Of a stretch of 48,318 nt of DNA, positions 25,957 to 34,310 are shown one piece after another. The DNA is taken from the NCBI GenBank assembly GCA_947624045.1, contig CANQIL010000007.1:1-48318 (forward strand), given 5' to 3'. Every line of letters begins with the position of its first letter. Position 1 is the stretch's first letter. Under the pieces are notes generated by a model. The model was not told the origin of the DNA, did not search any database, and saw nothing but the letters and a program-made list of their open reading frames with translations. The position numbers and the translations under genes were made by a program. This stretch comes from an uncultured Bacilli bacterium. Its GTDB lineage: Bacteria > Bacillota_I > Bacilli_A > RF39 > UBA660.

Positions 25957-26646
25957 ATGATAGGTTATAATCCAGGTGAAATAGAAGCTTTAGGTGTGAC
26001 TATTGATAGCATTGCTCAAAGTGCTGGTGAAAAAATTGCAGAAATTTTAGAAGTCGACATTGTTAAACCTATGTCAACAATTTGGTATTCACCAGAAGCT
26101 ATAAAGCTTTTTACTAATTTTCAAACTACTTGTGCAAAATGTGGAAAAGATGTTCAAACCGCTTTCGATGCGTATAGAGATTTTATCCAGAAAGCGGGTG
26201 ATACTTGGGCAGAAGGAACAGGTGGACCTAAACCAGAAGTTCAAACGGTTAGTGAAGTATCTATTGATGTTCCAATTACTGATATAAAAGAGAAAAATGC
26301 TGTTGGTAGTATCGATATGAATGTTGAATTAGCAAGAGCAAAAGCCGGTGAGTTAGAGCAAATAGAAGATAAGATTAAGACTGAAATGGCTGCTTTGGCA
26401 TCAGATTTAAGTGCTTCTACAGCATTTATTGGTGCTGGACAAGCAGATGCTGTTGAAAGCTTACTTACTGCTGTATCTGAATCAGTGCATGAAATATTTA
26501 GCTTTTTAACTGATGGAGAAGACAGTTTAGTAGGACTAATCAATGCATATGCTCAAGAACATGAAAGTACTGCAGAAACAATTTCTACTAGTGCAAATAA
26601 TGCAACTCAACAAGTATCAACTGGTGATACTTCTACTGGACAATAA
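25957..26646 (+). CDS. WXG100-like helical protein, double length
   Basis: A 229-residue, mostly helical protein with no membrane segment. The turn TIWYSPEAIKLF around Trp43 matches the WXG/WxS turn between two helices of the WXG100 superfamily. Residues about 105-195 form a second helical pair (ARAKAGELEQIEDKIKTEM, then VESLLTAVSES), and the tail is Ser/Thr-rich. It opens a transcript with AAGGAGGTG as ribosome site and lies between the EssC operon and the toxin operon. It is probably a secreted substrate or a structural helper of the system. No exact family name is certain. Confidence 0.75.
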   Translation: MIGYNPGEIEALGVTIDSIAQSAGEKIAEILEVDIVKPMSTIWYSPEAIKLFTNFQTTCAKCGKDVQTAFDAYRDFIQKAGDTWAEGTGGPKPEVQTVSEVSIDVPITDIKEKNAVGSIDMNVELARAKAGELEQIEDKIKTEMAALASDLSASTAFIGAGQADAVESLLTAVSESVHEIFSFLTDGEDSLVGLINAYAQEHESTAETISTSANNATQQVSTGDTSTGQ

Positions 26647-26647
26647 T

Positions 26648-26693
26648 ATTCAGAAATCTTTTTCTGAATATATGGCAACATTTTTTATGTTGC
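26648..26693 (+). terminator. two tandem hairpins after the WXG-like gene
   Basis: ATTCAGAAA (26648-26656) with TTTCTGAAT (26661-26669), and GCAACAT (26675-26681) with ATGTTGC (26687-26693). Only weak T tracts follow, so partial termination or 3'-end protection of the abundant upstream message is likely. Confidence 0.55.
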
Positions 26694-26718
26694 TATATAT
26701 TTGTAAAAAGGAGATAAC

Positions 26719-27276
26719 ATGTTAATTAATTTAACAGAGATAAATAGTGAGATTAATAAACTTAATGATTTAATTAGCGAATATGAGGATGTACAATTGA
26801 ATATTTTTAATCAATTGAAAGATAGTTCAGTTAATTGGAATGATGGTAACTCTTTAGTCTTTAATGAAAAAATATATGATGATAAAATAGAATCAGCATT
26901 ATTTTTGCTATATATTAAAGAAAATAAAGAGTTATTTGATTTTATTTATAATAGTTATAGTCAATTAGGCAAAAAAATTAGCTGTAATTTAGAAAAGAAA
27001 AATAGTGTTATTTTTAGTATTGAAACTTGTATATCGCAAATAAATACGATATTAAATGAGTTTAATCAAATAGATGTTAGTTTTAATTATAGTGAAAAAG
27101 ATAATATACTAAAGCAAAAACAAAAAATAGTCGAGGTACGTCAAATTTGCTTAGAAATTAAAAATAATACTCTTAAAACTTATACAAAAATAGAAAAAAT
27201 AGAAAAAGAAGTTCTAAAAAGAACACAGAAGTTGGAAAAATTTGATATAAAAGAGTTTGATTATGAATTACTTTGA
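26719..27276 (+). CDS. helical WXG-like partner protein
   Basis: A 185-residue helical, Lys/Glu/Asn-rich protein without signal peptide or membrane helix. A Trp40-Asn-Asp-Gly turn (SVNWNDGNSLVF) sits where WXG100 proteins have W-x-G, between predicted helices; the C-terminal 80 residues are coiled-coil-like. AAAAGGAG precedes the ATG. It is the first of a tight series ending in the large toxin (gaps 11, 10 and 15 bases), so it is probably a chaperone or co-secreted partner of that toxin. No family is recognised. Confidence 0.7.
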   Translation: MLINLTEINSEINKLNDLISEYEDVQLNIFNQLKDSSVNWNDGNSLVFNEKIYDDKIESALFLLYIKENKELFDFIYNSYSQLGKKISCNLEKKNSVIFSIETCISQINTILNEFNQIDVSFNYSEKDNILKQKQKIVEVRQICLEIKNNTLKTYTKIEKIEKEVLKRTQKLEKFDIKEFDYELL

Positions 27277-27287
27277 GGTGAAACTTA

Positions 27288-27578
27288 ATGAATGATGGAT
27301 TTATTAATGAGGATTATCTTTCCAAAAACATAAAATTTATAGAATACTATGCTAATGAAGAAAAAGAAAAATTAAATAAAATTTGTCAAGAATTGCAAAA
27401 ATTTAGTAACTATTATAATTCTACTAATCAGACACTTATATCAAAACAAATAGATGAAATTAGAATGAATACGGAAAAATTAGAACAAAAAAGAAAAAAA
27501 TATATTGAAATACTTTCAAAAGTAATAGTAAAATATAATATAATAAGTGAGAAAATTAAACAAAAATCAATAACTTAA
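27288..27578 (+). CDS. small helical protein, possible LXG-partner (Lap-like)
   Basis: A 96-residue, very helical Lys/Glu/Ile-rich protein, no cysteines besides one, no membrane segment. A loop YYNSTNQTL near residue 42 separates two long helices, the hairpin layout of WXG100-like and Lap proteins that bind the N-terminus of T7SS toxins. It lies two genes before the toxin. GAGGTG precedes the ATG. The partner role is inferred from context and size. Confidence 0.65.
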   Translation: MNDGFINEDYLSKNIKFIEYYANEEKEKLNKICQELQKFSNYYNSTNQTLISKQIDEIRMNTEKLEQKRKKYIEILSKVIVKYNIISEKIKQKSIT

Positions 27579-27588
27579 TGGAGTGTAT

Positions 27589-27834
27589 ATGGATGATTTC
27601 GAATTAATTAAGTATGAAAATATATTTGATAGTTTAAAAGTAATAAAAAATAAAATAGAAAATTTAAATGTTAATATTAAAAAATTAGATAAAATAATTC
27701 AGAAAAATATTAATATTGATAATACCGGTTTAAATAAAAAAGAAATAGATAAAGTAGGAAATATTTTAGAAGATGTATTACAAGAAATTGATAATTCTAT
27801 TATAAGTATAAGTTCTAAATTGAATCATTTATAA
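27589..27834 (+). CDS. small helical protein, second possible toxin partner
   Basis: An 81-residue helical hairpin protein, rich in Ile, Lys and Asn, with a turn near NIDNTGLNKKE (about residues 43-53). It sits 15 bases before the toxin start. GGAG at 27580-27583 fits the ATG at 27589 better than the in-frame GTG at 27583. By analogy with the two small proteins encoded before LXG toxins it could help the toxin dock on EssC. No family recognised. Confidence 0.63.
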   Translation: MDDFELIKYENIFDSLKVIKNKIENLNVNIKKLDKIIQKNINIDNTGLNKKEIDKVGNILEDVLQEIDNSIISISSKLNHL

Positions 27835-27849
27835 GAAGGGTTGAGTATA

Positions 27850-30800
27850 ATGGGAATAGATTTTAATTTTAATCTTAATTTTGATAAACGTTTAGATACC
27901 TCAAATTTTGATTATTCTTCAAAAACTAGTAATATATCTGAAGATTTTGATGTAAAATCTAAAAATTCTCCTTATACTAGTACAGAGTCAAATAATTCAA
28001 ATAATGTTGAGGTGGAAACTTTAGATTTAGATTCGGAAGAATTTGGAAATAGTGGCTCTAATAATTCGGATAGTAGAGCTTCTATAGATTTTTCTTTAGA
28101 TAAAAATAACAATAATATTGCTACTACAGAAAATACAGCTAAGACAAATAATGTTGATAGTAATATTGACATTACTGAAGCAGCAACTACTAACACTAAT
28201 TCAAGTTCTAGTAATAGTACAAATAATCAAAGCAGCATTGATTTATCAACTAATGAAACAAACAACACAGTTTCATCAAAAAATGGGCAAACAGGAAATA
28301 CTACATTAGGAGCAAGTACATCTAGTAGTGAGATGTCCCATAATTCAAGCTCTACTGATACTCAAAATACTAGCGGAAGTTCACAAGGAAATATTAAAAT
28401 GGGTAATGGGGAAATGGCATCAGCTGGTAATAAAACTAATTTTTCTACTACTAATGATAAAGATACTTCAAGTACAGAATCAAAGACTGATATAACAATG
28501 AAGAGCGTTTCTAATACTTCAAAAGCTACTGATACTTTAGGTAATATTAGTGATACTCTTGATATGGAGAAAGTTAATATAACTGTAGAGGATTATTTAG
28601 GCGAAAGTGAAAAATTATATTTAGAAGAGTTAGACCAAAATATAGATAACTATGAAGAAATAATCGAAATGTTGCAACAAAAGATAAAAGATTATGAATC
28701 ATTGAATGTAAATGGCTTATACTATAAGCAATTGTATGAAGAATATCAAAATACATTGCAGAGTATAGATTCTTATTGGATTAATGAAAAGGCTGCACAG
28801 TATCAAATATATTGTAGCGATGAAAAAGCAAAAGAATTAGGTGTAAGTCCGGAAGAATTAATGTATATGCCAATAGGAGATATCTTTAAATTAATACAAG
28901 AAAAAGATAGTGAATATCAAAAAGCAATTGAGAATGCTAAAGAACAAAAGATAATGCTTGATGAAGAAGTAAAAAAAGGAACTGGACTTGAAAGTTATGA
29001 AGAATATACGGATACGCTAAATGCTTGGAAAAAAGATTTAGCAACCTTTTCAGCAGCATTATATCAAACAAAACAGTTGAAAAAAACTGCAAAATATAAT
29101 TTATTAGGTGAATCATTAGCTGATAAAGAAATAAAAGTAGAAACATTAGAAAAAGATATAGCCAATAAAAGTATTAAACAAAATCGGTATGGTTGGAAAT
29201 GTGTTGATTATAATACATACAAAGAAAATGGTGGAAAACTAAGTCCACTTGAATTTGTAAAACAAACGGCAGATGCTTATCCAGATTATGAAATTTCTGT
29301 AGAAGATAGAGAGCTATTAGAAAGTTTGGTCGGATATAGTGAAGAAGATGAAAGTGCCGGTAAAATATATGAGTATTTATATTACGAAAATCCAGATTTA
29401 GCAAAACAATATCTTATAGATACGAAAGCAGATTTAAATGCTTATGCTGGTTCAAAACAAGCAGAACAATTTTTAGATAGTTTATCCAAAAATGAAAATG
29501 GGGAATATAACAGTATAGATATACTTAATCATCTAAAAGTAACAGGAAAAGGTCTAGGAGATGGAGTAGAACAATTTGGAGAAGGAATGATAAATTTTGG
29601 AGATTTAGTATTATCTTGTGTTGGCTTAGGAAGTAAAGATGACCATGTATATAGTGTAAATGAATATGAAACAATGTACATATTACAGGCATTACAGGCA
29701 GGGAAAATTCAAACTAGTGATGAAGAATCCTCTCAACAAAGTAATCCTCTTAATCTTTTAGATGATAATTATCAAATAAGTCAAAGTATAGGAAATATGG
29801 CTCCTTCTATGGCAATAGGAATTTTATTGTCACCAGTAGCAGGAACTGCATTAATGGGTGCATCAGCAGGTGGAGGAAGTTATCATCAAGCATTAGTAGA
29901 AGGAAAAGACAAAGGAAAAGCCATAGCATATGGTGTTTTATCAGGAGCTTCCGAAGCAGTTTTAGAAAGATATTTAGGAAAAATACCAGGATTGAGTAAG
30001 ATAATGGATGATGGAGTAAAGATGACTCTGGTAGAATTTACGAAGAGAATGGCATCAGAAGGAATAGAAGAAGGGACGCAAGAATGGATAGATTCCTTTA
30101 TGAGAACAGGTCTATTTAAAGAAGAGTTTGATGTATCAGAAACCGCTAAGAAATCATTAAAGAGTGGAATGTATGGAGCAATTACAGCCATGATAACAAA
30201 TGGTGGAACTACAGCCGTAAATTATGCAATATCAACAGTAGAAATGCGACAAATTGCGAACGATTTATCAAATTCAGTCATAGATGATTTAATAGTTTAT
30301 AAACAGTCATTAGATGAAAATGGCAATAATTTAAAATTAGATGAGTATGTAAAAAATAAAGAAAATGGCGGCGATATAAATCCAGAATTTGAAAAAATAT
30401 TATTTGCGAAAGATATGACTGACAAAATATTAAAGAAAAAAGCTAATCATGAAGAAGTAAACGTTGATGATTTAATTCCATTTGACTCAAGTGAAGTAAA
30501 TGCTAATTCAGGAAGAGTTGCCTTCGTTGGAGCAACTCCAAGTGAAATGGCGCAAGACTTAAATACAATCATAAAACTTCACGATAAAAATTATGGAGAT
30601 GGAAGTGCAATAGAGCAATTAAAAAAATTCTTAGACCCTAATAGTGATTATTATAATAATTATAACGTAATTACAAAATCAGACAATGCAAGAGCTATTT
30701 TAAAAAAGTACAGTTTTACTGAAATACAAACCATGGTTAAAAATTATGAGATGGCGCAAGACTTTAAAACAATCATAGAATTTCATGATACAAAATATGG

Positions 30801-32190
30801 AGATGGAAATACATTAGCGCGATTGAAAGCAATATTAGACCCCAACAGCGAATATTATGGTAATTATAATATAATTACAAGTTCGGGAAATGCAAGGACT
30901 ATTCTAAAAAAATATAGTTTGAATGAAATAGAAAGTATGGTTAAAAATTATGAGATGTCTAAAAATTTAGGAGATATAATAGATATTCAAGATAATGAGA
31001 TGTCTAAAAACTCGGAAAATGTAATAGACATTCAAGATAATGAAACTGGAAATGAAAGTGTAGTAATACAACTCAAAAACATTTTTAATAGAGCAAAAGC
31101 TCATTTGAAAAGGGATAATGCTAAGCAGAGTACAAATGATAGTAAAAACTTAATTAGTTTTGATATAAATAATAAAACAGGTAGTAATGTGGAACTATAT
31201 AACTTTTTTGAAAAATTTAGTAAAGTACTTGATAATTATGGTGTAGACCAAGGTTTTATAGAAAATATGTGTATTTATATAAATGATGGAATTGAATATA
31301 CTTATCGTCAGGCTCGTTATATAGTTAATAAATTGATTCAAGAAAATAAAGTTAGACCTGGATGGATAAAAGAAGTTATTAATGAAGATTATAATCAACT
31401 AAAAAACAAACTTATGATAAAAGGTTTTTCTGAGTCAGATGCTTCAGTTATATTAAGTAGTATTAATAATTCTGGTGCTTGTGCTTATGCAGCAACTTGT
31501 AATGAAATATTTTATCAATTTAGAAATGCTCCTGAAAAGTTTGAAGAGATATTTGGATATAAAATGTACAAAGAAACAAATAATGGTGTAGTATTAAATT
31601 CAGGGGATTTACTTTTAGATTTATATTTGTATGCAAATGATACTAAAAACGGTGGAACATTTATAGATGGCACCACATTATTAAATCTTTCTAATACCGT
31701 TGATGTATTCGGTAGAAAATTATTGGATTCTAATAATCAAGTCGGTATGTCTAATTATATTTCTAAAAATGCTTCAGTAATTGATAGTTTTCTCAAAAGT
31801 AAATCTCCAAATTTACATTATAAATCATCCACAATCCTTAGTAGGTATGGTAATATAAAAATTGAAACTCAAGAAGATGCTAATGAGTTAAATCGAGTTA
31901 TGAAAAATGAATTAGATGAGGGAAATTCTCTTACAATAGATATTGCTTATTATAAAGCAGCAAATGATAAAGTCATAAATCTGATATGTGTTGATGACTC
32001 GAATAAAAATGTAAAAACTAATTCCTGGGAGGAAGGCGATGAAGAAGGTGGAGGACACAGTATGTTAATTACGGGAGTAGCTGAAGATGGCTTATATGTA
32101 AGTTCTTGGGGAAGCAAGTATTTCATTCCTATGGAAGACTTAATAGGAAGTAATTTTGGCCTATATTCAAGTAAAATAGAAAGTTCTTAG
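27850..32190 (+). CDS. large T7SS polymorphic toxin with papain-like C-terminus
   Basis: A 1446-residue predicted secreted toxin. Residues 1-240 are a Ser/Asn/Thr-rich acidic low-complexity region; 245-430 are helical, coiled-coil-like; about 647-690 is a Gly/Ala-rich hydrophobic stretch (SIGNMAPSMAIGILLSPVAG) of the kind found before toxin domains. Two 68-residue repeats follow (about 899-1034), then two 15-residue repeats. The C-terminal 240 residues carry SGACAYAATC (Cys1211), GGGHSMLITG (His1403) and VSSWGSKY, in the order Cys, His, (N/S)SWG of papain-fold peptidases. No clear LXG domain. AAGGG precedes the ATG at 27850. An immunity-like gene follows by 10 bases. Confidence 0.8.
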   Translation: MGIDFNFNLNFDKRLDTSNFDYSSKTSNISEDFDVKSKNSPYTSTESNNSNNVEVETLDLDSEEFGNSGSNNSDSRASIDFSLDKNNNNIATTENTAKTNNVDSNIDITEAATTNTNSSSSNSTNNQSSIDLSTNETNNTVSSKNGQTGNTTLGASTSSSEMSHNSSSTDTQNTSGSSQGNIKMGNGEMASAGNKTNFSTTNDKDTSSTESKTDITMKSVSNTSKATDTLGNISDTLDMEKVNITVEDYLGESEKLYLEELDQNIDNYEEIIEMLQQKIKDYESLNVNGLYYKQLYEEYQNTLQSIDSYWINEKAAQYQIYCSDEKAKELGVSPEELMYMPIGDIFKLIQEKDSEYQKAIENAKEQKIMLDEEVKKGTGLESYEEYTDTLNAWKKDLATFSAALYQTKQLKKTAKYNLLGESLADKEIKVETLEKDIANKSIKQNRYGWKCVDYNTYKENGGKLSPLEFVKQTADAYPDYEISVEDRELLESLVGYSEEDESAGKIYEYLYYENPDLAKQYLIDTKADLNAYAGSKQAEQFLDSLSKNENGEYNSIDILNHLKVTGKGLGDGVEQFGEGMINFGDLVLSCVGLGSKDDHVYSVNEYETMYILQALQAGKIQTSDEESSQQSNPLNLLDDNYQISQSIGNMAPSMAIGILLSPVAGTALMGASAGGGSYHQALVEGKDKGKAIAYGVLSGASEAVLERYLGKIPGLSKIMDDGVKMTLVEFTKRMASEGIEEGTQEWIDSFMRTGLFKEEFDVSETAKKSLKSGMYGAITAMITNGGTTAVNYAISTVEMRQIANDLSNSVIDDLIVYKQSLDENGNNLKLDEYVKNKENGGDINPEFEKILFAKDMTDKILKKKANHEEVNVDDLIPFDSSEVNANSGRVAFVGATPSEMAQDLNTIIKLHDKNYGDGSAIEQLKKFLDPNSDYYNNYNVITKSDNARAILKKYSFTEIQTMVKNYEMAQDFKTIIEFHDTKYGDGNTLARLKAILDPNSEYYGNYNIITSSGNARTILKKYSLNEIESMVKNYEMSKNLGDIIDIQDNEMSKNSENVIDIQDNETGNESVVIQLKNIFNRAKAHLKRDNAKQSTNDSKNLISFDINNKTGSNVELYNFFEKFSKVLDNYGVDQGFIENMCIYINDGIEYTYRQARYIVNKLIQENKVRPGWIKEVINEDYNQLKNKLMIKGFSESDASVILSSINNSGACAYAATCNEIFYQFRNAPEKFEEIFGYKMYKETNNGVVLNSGDLLLDLYLYANDTKNGGTFIDGTTLLNLSNTVDVFGRKLLDSNNQVGMSNYISKNASVIDSFLKSKSPNLHYKSSTILSRYGNIKIETQEDANELNRVMKNELDEGNSLTIDIAYYKAANDKVINLICVDDSNKNVKTNSWEEGDEEGGGHSMLITGVAEDGLYVSSWGSKYFIPMEDLIGSNFGLYSSKIESS
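30544..30951 (+). repeat. tandem 68-codon repeat inside the toxin gene
   Basis: Two consecutive 204-base units encode similar 68-residue segments beginning EMAQD and containing IIxxHDxxYGDG, LDPNSxYY and NARxILKKYS, ending MVKNY. The units differ at several codons, so the duplication is not recent. Confidence 0.8.
30952..31041 (+). repeat. two 45-base repeats inside the toxin gene
   Basis: 30952-30996 and 30997-31041 each encode EMSKN...IDIQDN, 15 residues. They follow the 68-residue repeats directly and probably form a flexible link to the catalytic domain. Confidence 0.7.
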
Positions 32191-32200
32191 GAGGTAAAAA

Positions 32201-32755
32201 ATGTTAGATGATATAAAACTTATTTTAAATAAGATAATTTATGATGAACTTGAACTAAATACAGTTGAAGAACAATTAGTAAAAAAGGGGATTAGAAACA
32301 AAAATATTTATAATCCAGATGGAAAAGAATTAGCTTCAAAATATTTTTTTCTACTTAATGATATTCATTATGATAATTTACTTGATAGTGAAAAAAGAAC
32401 TTTAGAAGATTTATATAATAAAAGCTTAAAAGATGATAAGCAAGCTAAAGAAGATTTATATAATTTTTTAAACCAAGTTAAGTTGAAATTATTAATTCCC
32501 AATTCAGAAGTAAAGTATGAATATTTTGGTATAAGAGATTTTGAGCATACGGCTCCGACGGATGCTATTGTTTTAGGTTTTCATTACATCAGATATAATA
32601 GAGAAAATTTTGATGATGAGTCTGACCGAAACAATGAATATTACATAACAGATATGGTTAATAATATACAGTTTAATTTAGCAAAGAATAAATCTTTAAA
32701 AGTTGCAGTTCTTACATTTGATGAAGTTAATAAAGATATTATAAGAAAAATATAA
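32201..32755 (+). CDS. putative immunity protein for the papain-like toxin
   Basis: A 184-residue acidic cytoplasmic protein. The first half is helical (LDDIKLILNKIIYDELELN); the second half has strands around KYEYFGIRDFEH, DAIVLGFHYIRYN and SLKVAVLTFDEV. No family recognised. It starts 10 bases after the toxin stop with AGGAGG, and is the last gene before a terminator, the usual place of an immunity gene. Function is inferred from position. Confidence 0.65.
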   Translation: MLDDIKLILNKIIYDELELNTVEEQLVKKGIRNKNIYNPDGKELASKYFFLLNDIHYDNLLDSEKRTLEDLYNKSLKDDKQAKEDLYNFLNQVKLKLLIPNSEVKYEYFGIRDFEHTAPTDAIVLGFHYIRYNRENFDDESDRNNEYYITDMVNNIQFNLAKNKSLKVAVLTFDEVNKDIIRKI

Positions 32756-32771
32756 GGATGATTTTATAAAT

Positions 32772-32806
32772 GAGTTATTTTTAAGTTTAAAAGTAGCTCT
32801 TTTTAT
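32772..32806 (+). terminator. terminator of the toxin operon
   Basis: GAGTTA (32772-32777) pairs with TAGCTC (32794-32799) with one G-T pair, then TTTTTATATT. Confidence 0.5.
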
Positions 32807-32882
32807 ATTATTTTAATTTTAATAGACTGTAAAAGAGTGTGTTCTCAAATGTAAATGTTTTGTAAAATAATGGATGATAAAT

Positions 32883-32911
32883 TTGACATTTTAAAACTAA
32901 TGATGTAGTCT
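32883..32911 (+). promoter_or_regulatory. promoter of secretion module 1
   Basis: TTGACA (32883-32888), 17 bases, TAGTCT (32906-32911). The leader then has two small hairpins, AAGAA/TTCTT (32918-32933) and AGAAT/ATTCT (32941-32954), before AGGAGGTG. Confidence 0.7.
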
Positions 32912-32976
32912 TAAATTAAGAATAGAAGTTCTTAGTGATAAGAATAGAAATTCTAGAAAATAATAGGAGGTGCGAA

Positions 32977-33276
32977 ATGGCAGACGTAGTAAGATTTAAT
33001 TTAGCCGAAATGGAAAACTTATATTTAGAAGCTAGTAAACATGAAGCAGCTTTTAGAGGTGGAATCCGTGAAATGGACAAAATTGTAGAAGAATTAAGTA
33101 GTTTGTGGACAAGTGATGAAACTGGAACATATGAAACATTTAGACAACTATTTAAAGAAAAATTACCATCACTTAATGAAGGTGATGATTATATGAAAGC
33201 ATTCTGCAACAAAGTTGAAGAAAAAAGAAGTGATTTTCAAAGTGCTGCAAATAGAACAAACAATAGTCTTAGCTAA
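32977..33276 (+). CDS. WXG100 family protein, copy 1
   Basis: A 99-residue helical hairpin of the WXG100/EsxA family, the small dimeric proteins exported by EssC. Two helices flank the turn SSLWTSDETGTY with Trp44-Thr-Ser replacing W-x-G. The C-terminal helix ends KVEEKRSDFQSAANRTNNSLS. AGGAGGTG precedes the ATG at 32977; an in-frame upstream ATA/ATG-less extension is not needed. Its sequence is identical to the copy at 36272. It probably pairs with the next gene product. Confidence 0.85.
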   Translation: MADVVRFNLAEMENLYLEASKHEAAFRGGIREMDKIVEELSSLWTSDETGTYETFRQLFKEKLPSLNEGDDYMKAFCNKVEEKRSDFQSAANRTNNSLS

Positions 33277-33294
33277 TTGAAAGGGAGGAAAATT

Positions 33295-33576
33295 ATGAAT
33301 GGAAATACATTAAATTTGTCTGAAATAGAACAAAGACTTGTAAGAATAAGACAATTAGGTGATACAGTAGAAAATGCATTAAAAGGTATTAGCCAATTGA
33401 TTAATGAAAATGTAAATACTGGTAAAGGAGTATTTGATGGAACAGCTGCAACGCAATTTATGGAGAAATGGCAAGAATTAGATAAAGAATTACCAGGATT
33501 TATACAAGATATTAAAAGACAAGCTACAAATGTTGAAGTTACTATTAAAGAAGCAAGAGAAGCAGATGTATATTAA
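33295..33576 (+). CDS. WXG100-like partner lacking the Trp, copy 1
   Basis: A 93-residue helical hairpin with a VFDGTAATQF turn (Phe47-Asp-Gly) at the place of W-x-G and the C-terminal helix IQDIKRQATNVEVTIKEARE. It follows the WXG100 gene by 18 bases with GGGAGG as ribosome site, suggesting a heterodimer like EsxA/EsxB. Identical to the copy at 36590. Confidence 0.8.
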   Translation: MNGNTLNLSEIEQRLVRIRQLGDTVENALKGISQLINENVNTGKGVFDGTAATQFMEKWQELDKELPGFIQDIKRQATNVEVTIKEAREADVY

Positions 33577-33582
33577 TATTTA

Positions 33583-33635
33583 AATACACTAATTTTTAGT
33601 GTATTGTAAATAAAAGAAAAATCTTTTATTTACAA
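33583..33635 (+). other. twin strong hairpins between module genes, copy 1
   Basis: AATACACTAA (33583-33592) pairs with TTAGTGTATT (33596-33605); then a perfect 14-bp stem, 33604-33617 with 33622-33635, loop AAAA. No T tract follows and the next gene is 33 bases on. It fits a processing or 3'-stabilising site giving more WXG100 than downstream message. Confidence 0.7.
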
Positions 33636-33667
33636 TGCGCTAAAAAGATAAAAAGGAGGCATTTGAA

Positions 33668-34174
33668 ATGGGATTTAAGGAAAGTATAACTGCAGATACA
33701 TCATTAGAATCTTTACTTGATTATAAAAAACTTTGTAGTGATATAGATAAAAATTTTAGTAAGACAAAAGAGCAATTGGAAGAACGTATAAAAATTATTG
33801 ATAAAGAATTAACTAGAGGATTATCGCCTGAAGCTTTTGTTCATGGAAATAGATCAGAACTTAATTCAACAGCAAAAATTACAAAAAAGGTTCTTGAAGG
33901 GTCTCTTGATGTTATAAATAAATTAAAAAATTGTGTTAGTAATAGAGGAATGTTTCAAAGAAGAATGGAGTTATGGGCTTTAAAAGGTAAATTAGAAGAA
34001 AAAATTAGTGAACTTAGTAGCACTATCAGTATAATTGAAGGTGCTGCTTTAGAAGCTAACGTAAGTCCTTCTGATATAAATACAGGATATGATTCAAATA
34101 AATCTTTAAAAACAAACTACGAAAGTGTGCTTGAAAAAGTAAAGGCTGAACTTGAAAAATTGCCACTTTTTTAA
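33668..34174 (+). CDS. helical secretion-module protein, module 1
   Basis: A 168-residue, mostly helical protein (TDTSLESLLDYKKL..., then long Lys/Glu helices) with one cysteine-containing segment NCVSNRGMFQRR. No membrane helix, no known family. It is third in the module, where module 2 has a different protein of 173 residues, so this slot is variable while the first two genes are identical. AAGGAGG precedes the ATG. It may be a helical adaptor for the tail-anchored protein that follows. Confidence 0.65.
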   Translation: MGFKESITADTSLESLLDYKKLCSDIDKNFSKTKEQLEERIKIIDKELTRGLSPEAFVHGNRSELNSTAKITKKVLEGSLDVINKLKNCVSNRGMFQRRMELWALKGKLEEKISELSSTISIIEGAALEANVSPSDINTGYDSNKSLKTNYESVLEKVKAELEKLPLF

Positions 34175-34310
34175 TTATGATAGTCATTAAAATTAATAAC
34201 TTAATATAGAAAAAAAATAAATTTTATTGAAACACTAAAGACAAGTAAAAAGCTATTTATTATCAGAATTTTTTTTATGTATTTGATTAAACGGAAGGAA
34301 TGAAATTTAA

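Larger units (their letters stand above)
32881..33659 (+). repeat. 779-bp direct repeat, copy 1
   Basis: Appears identical, base for base by eye, to 36176-36954 (offset 3295). It starts two bases before the -35 box and stops in the ribosome site of the third gene of the module, so it covers promoter, leader, two genes and the intercistronic hairpins. Confidence 0.92.

Noticed and set aside
27972-28196. Minus-strand ORF opposite the toxin N-terminus
   Set aside because: Mirror of Ser/Asn/Thr low-complexity codons; the plus-strand frame is continuous and has an SD.
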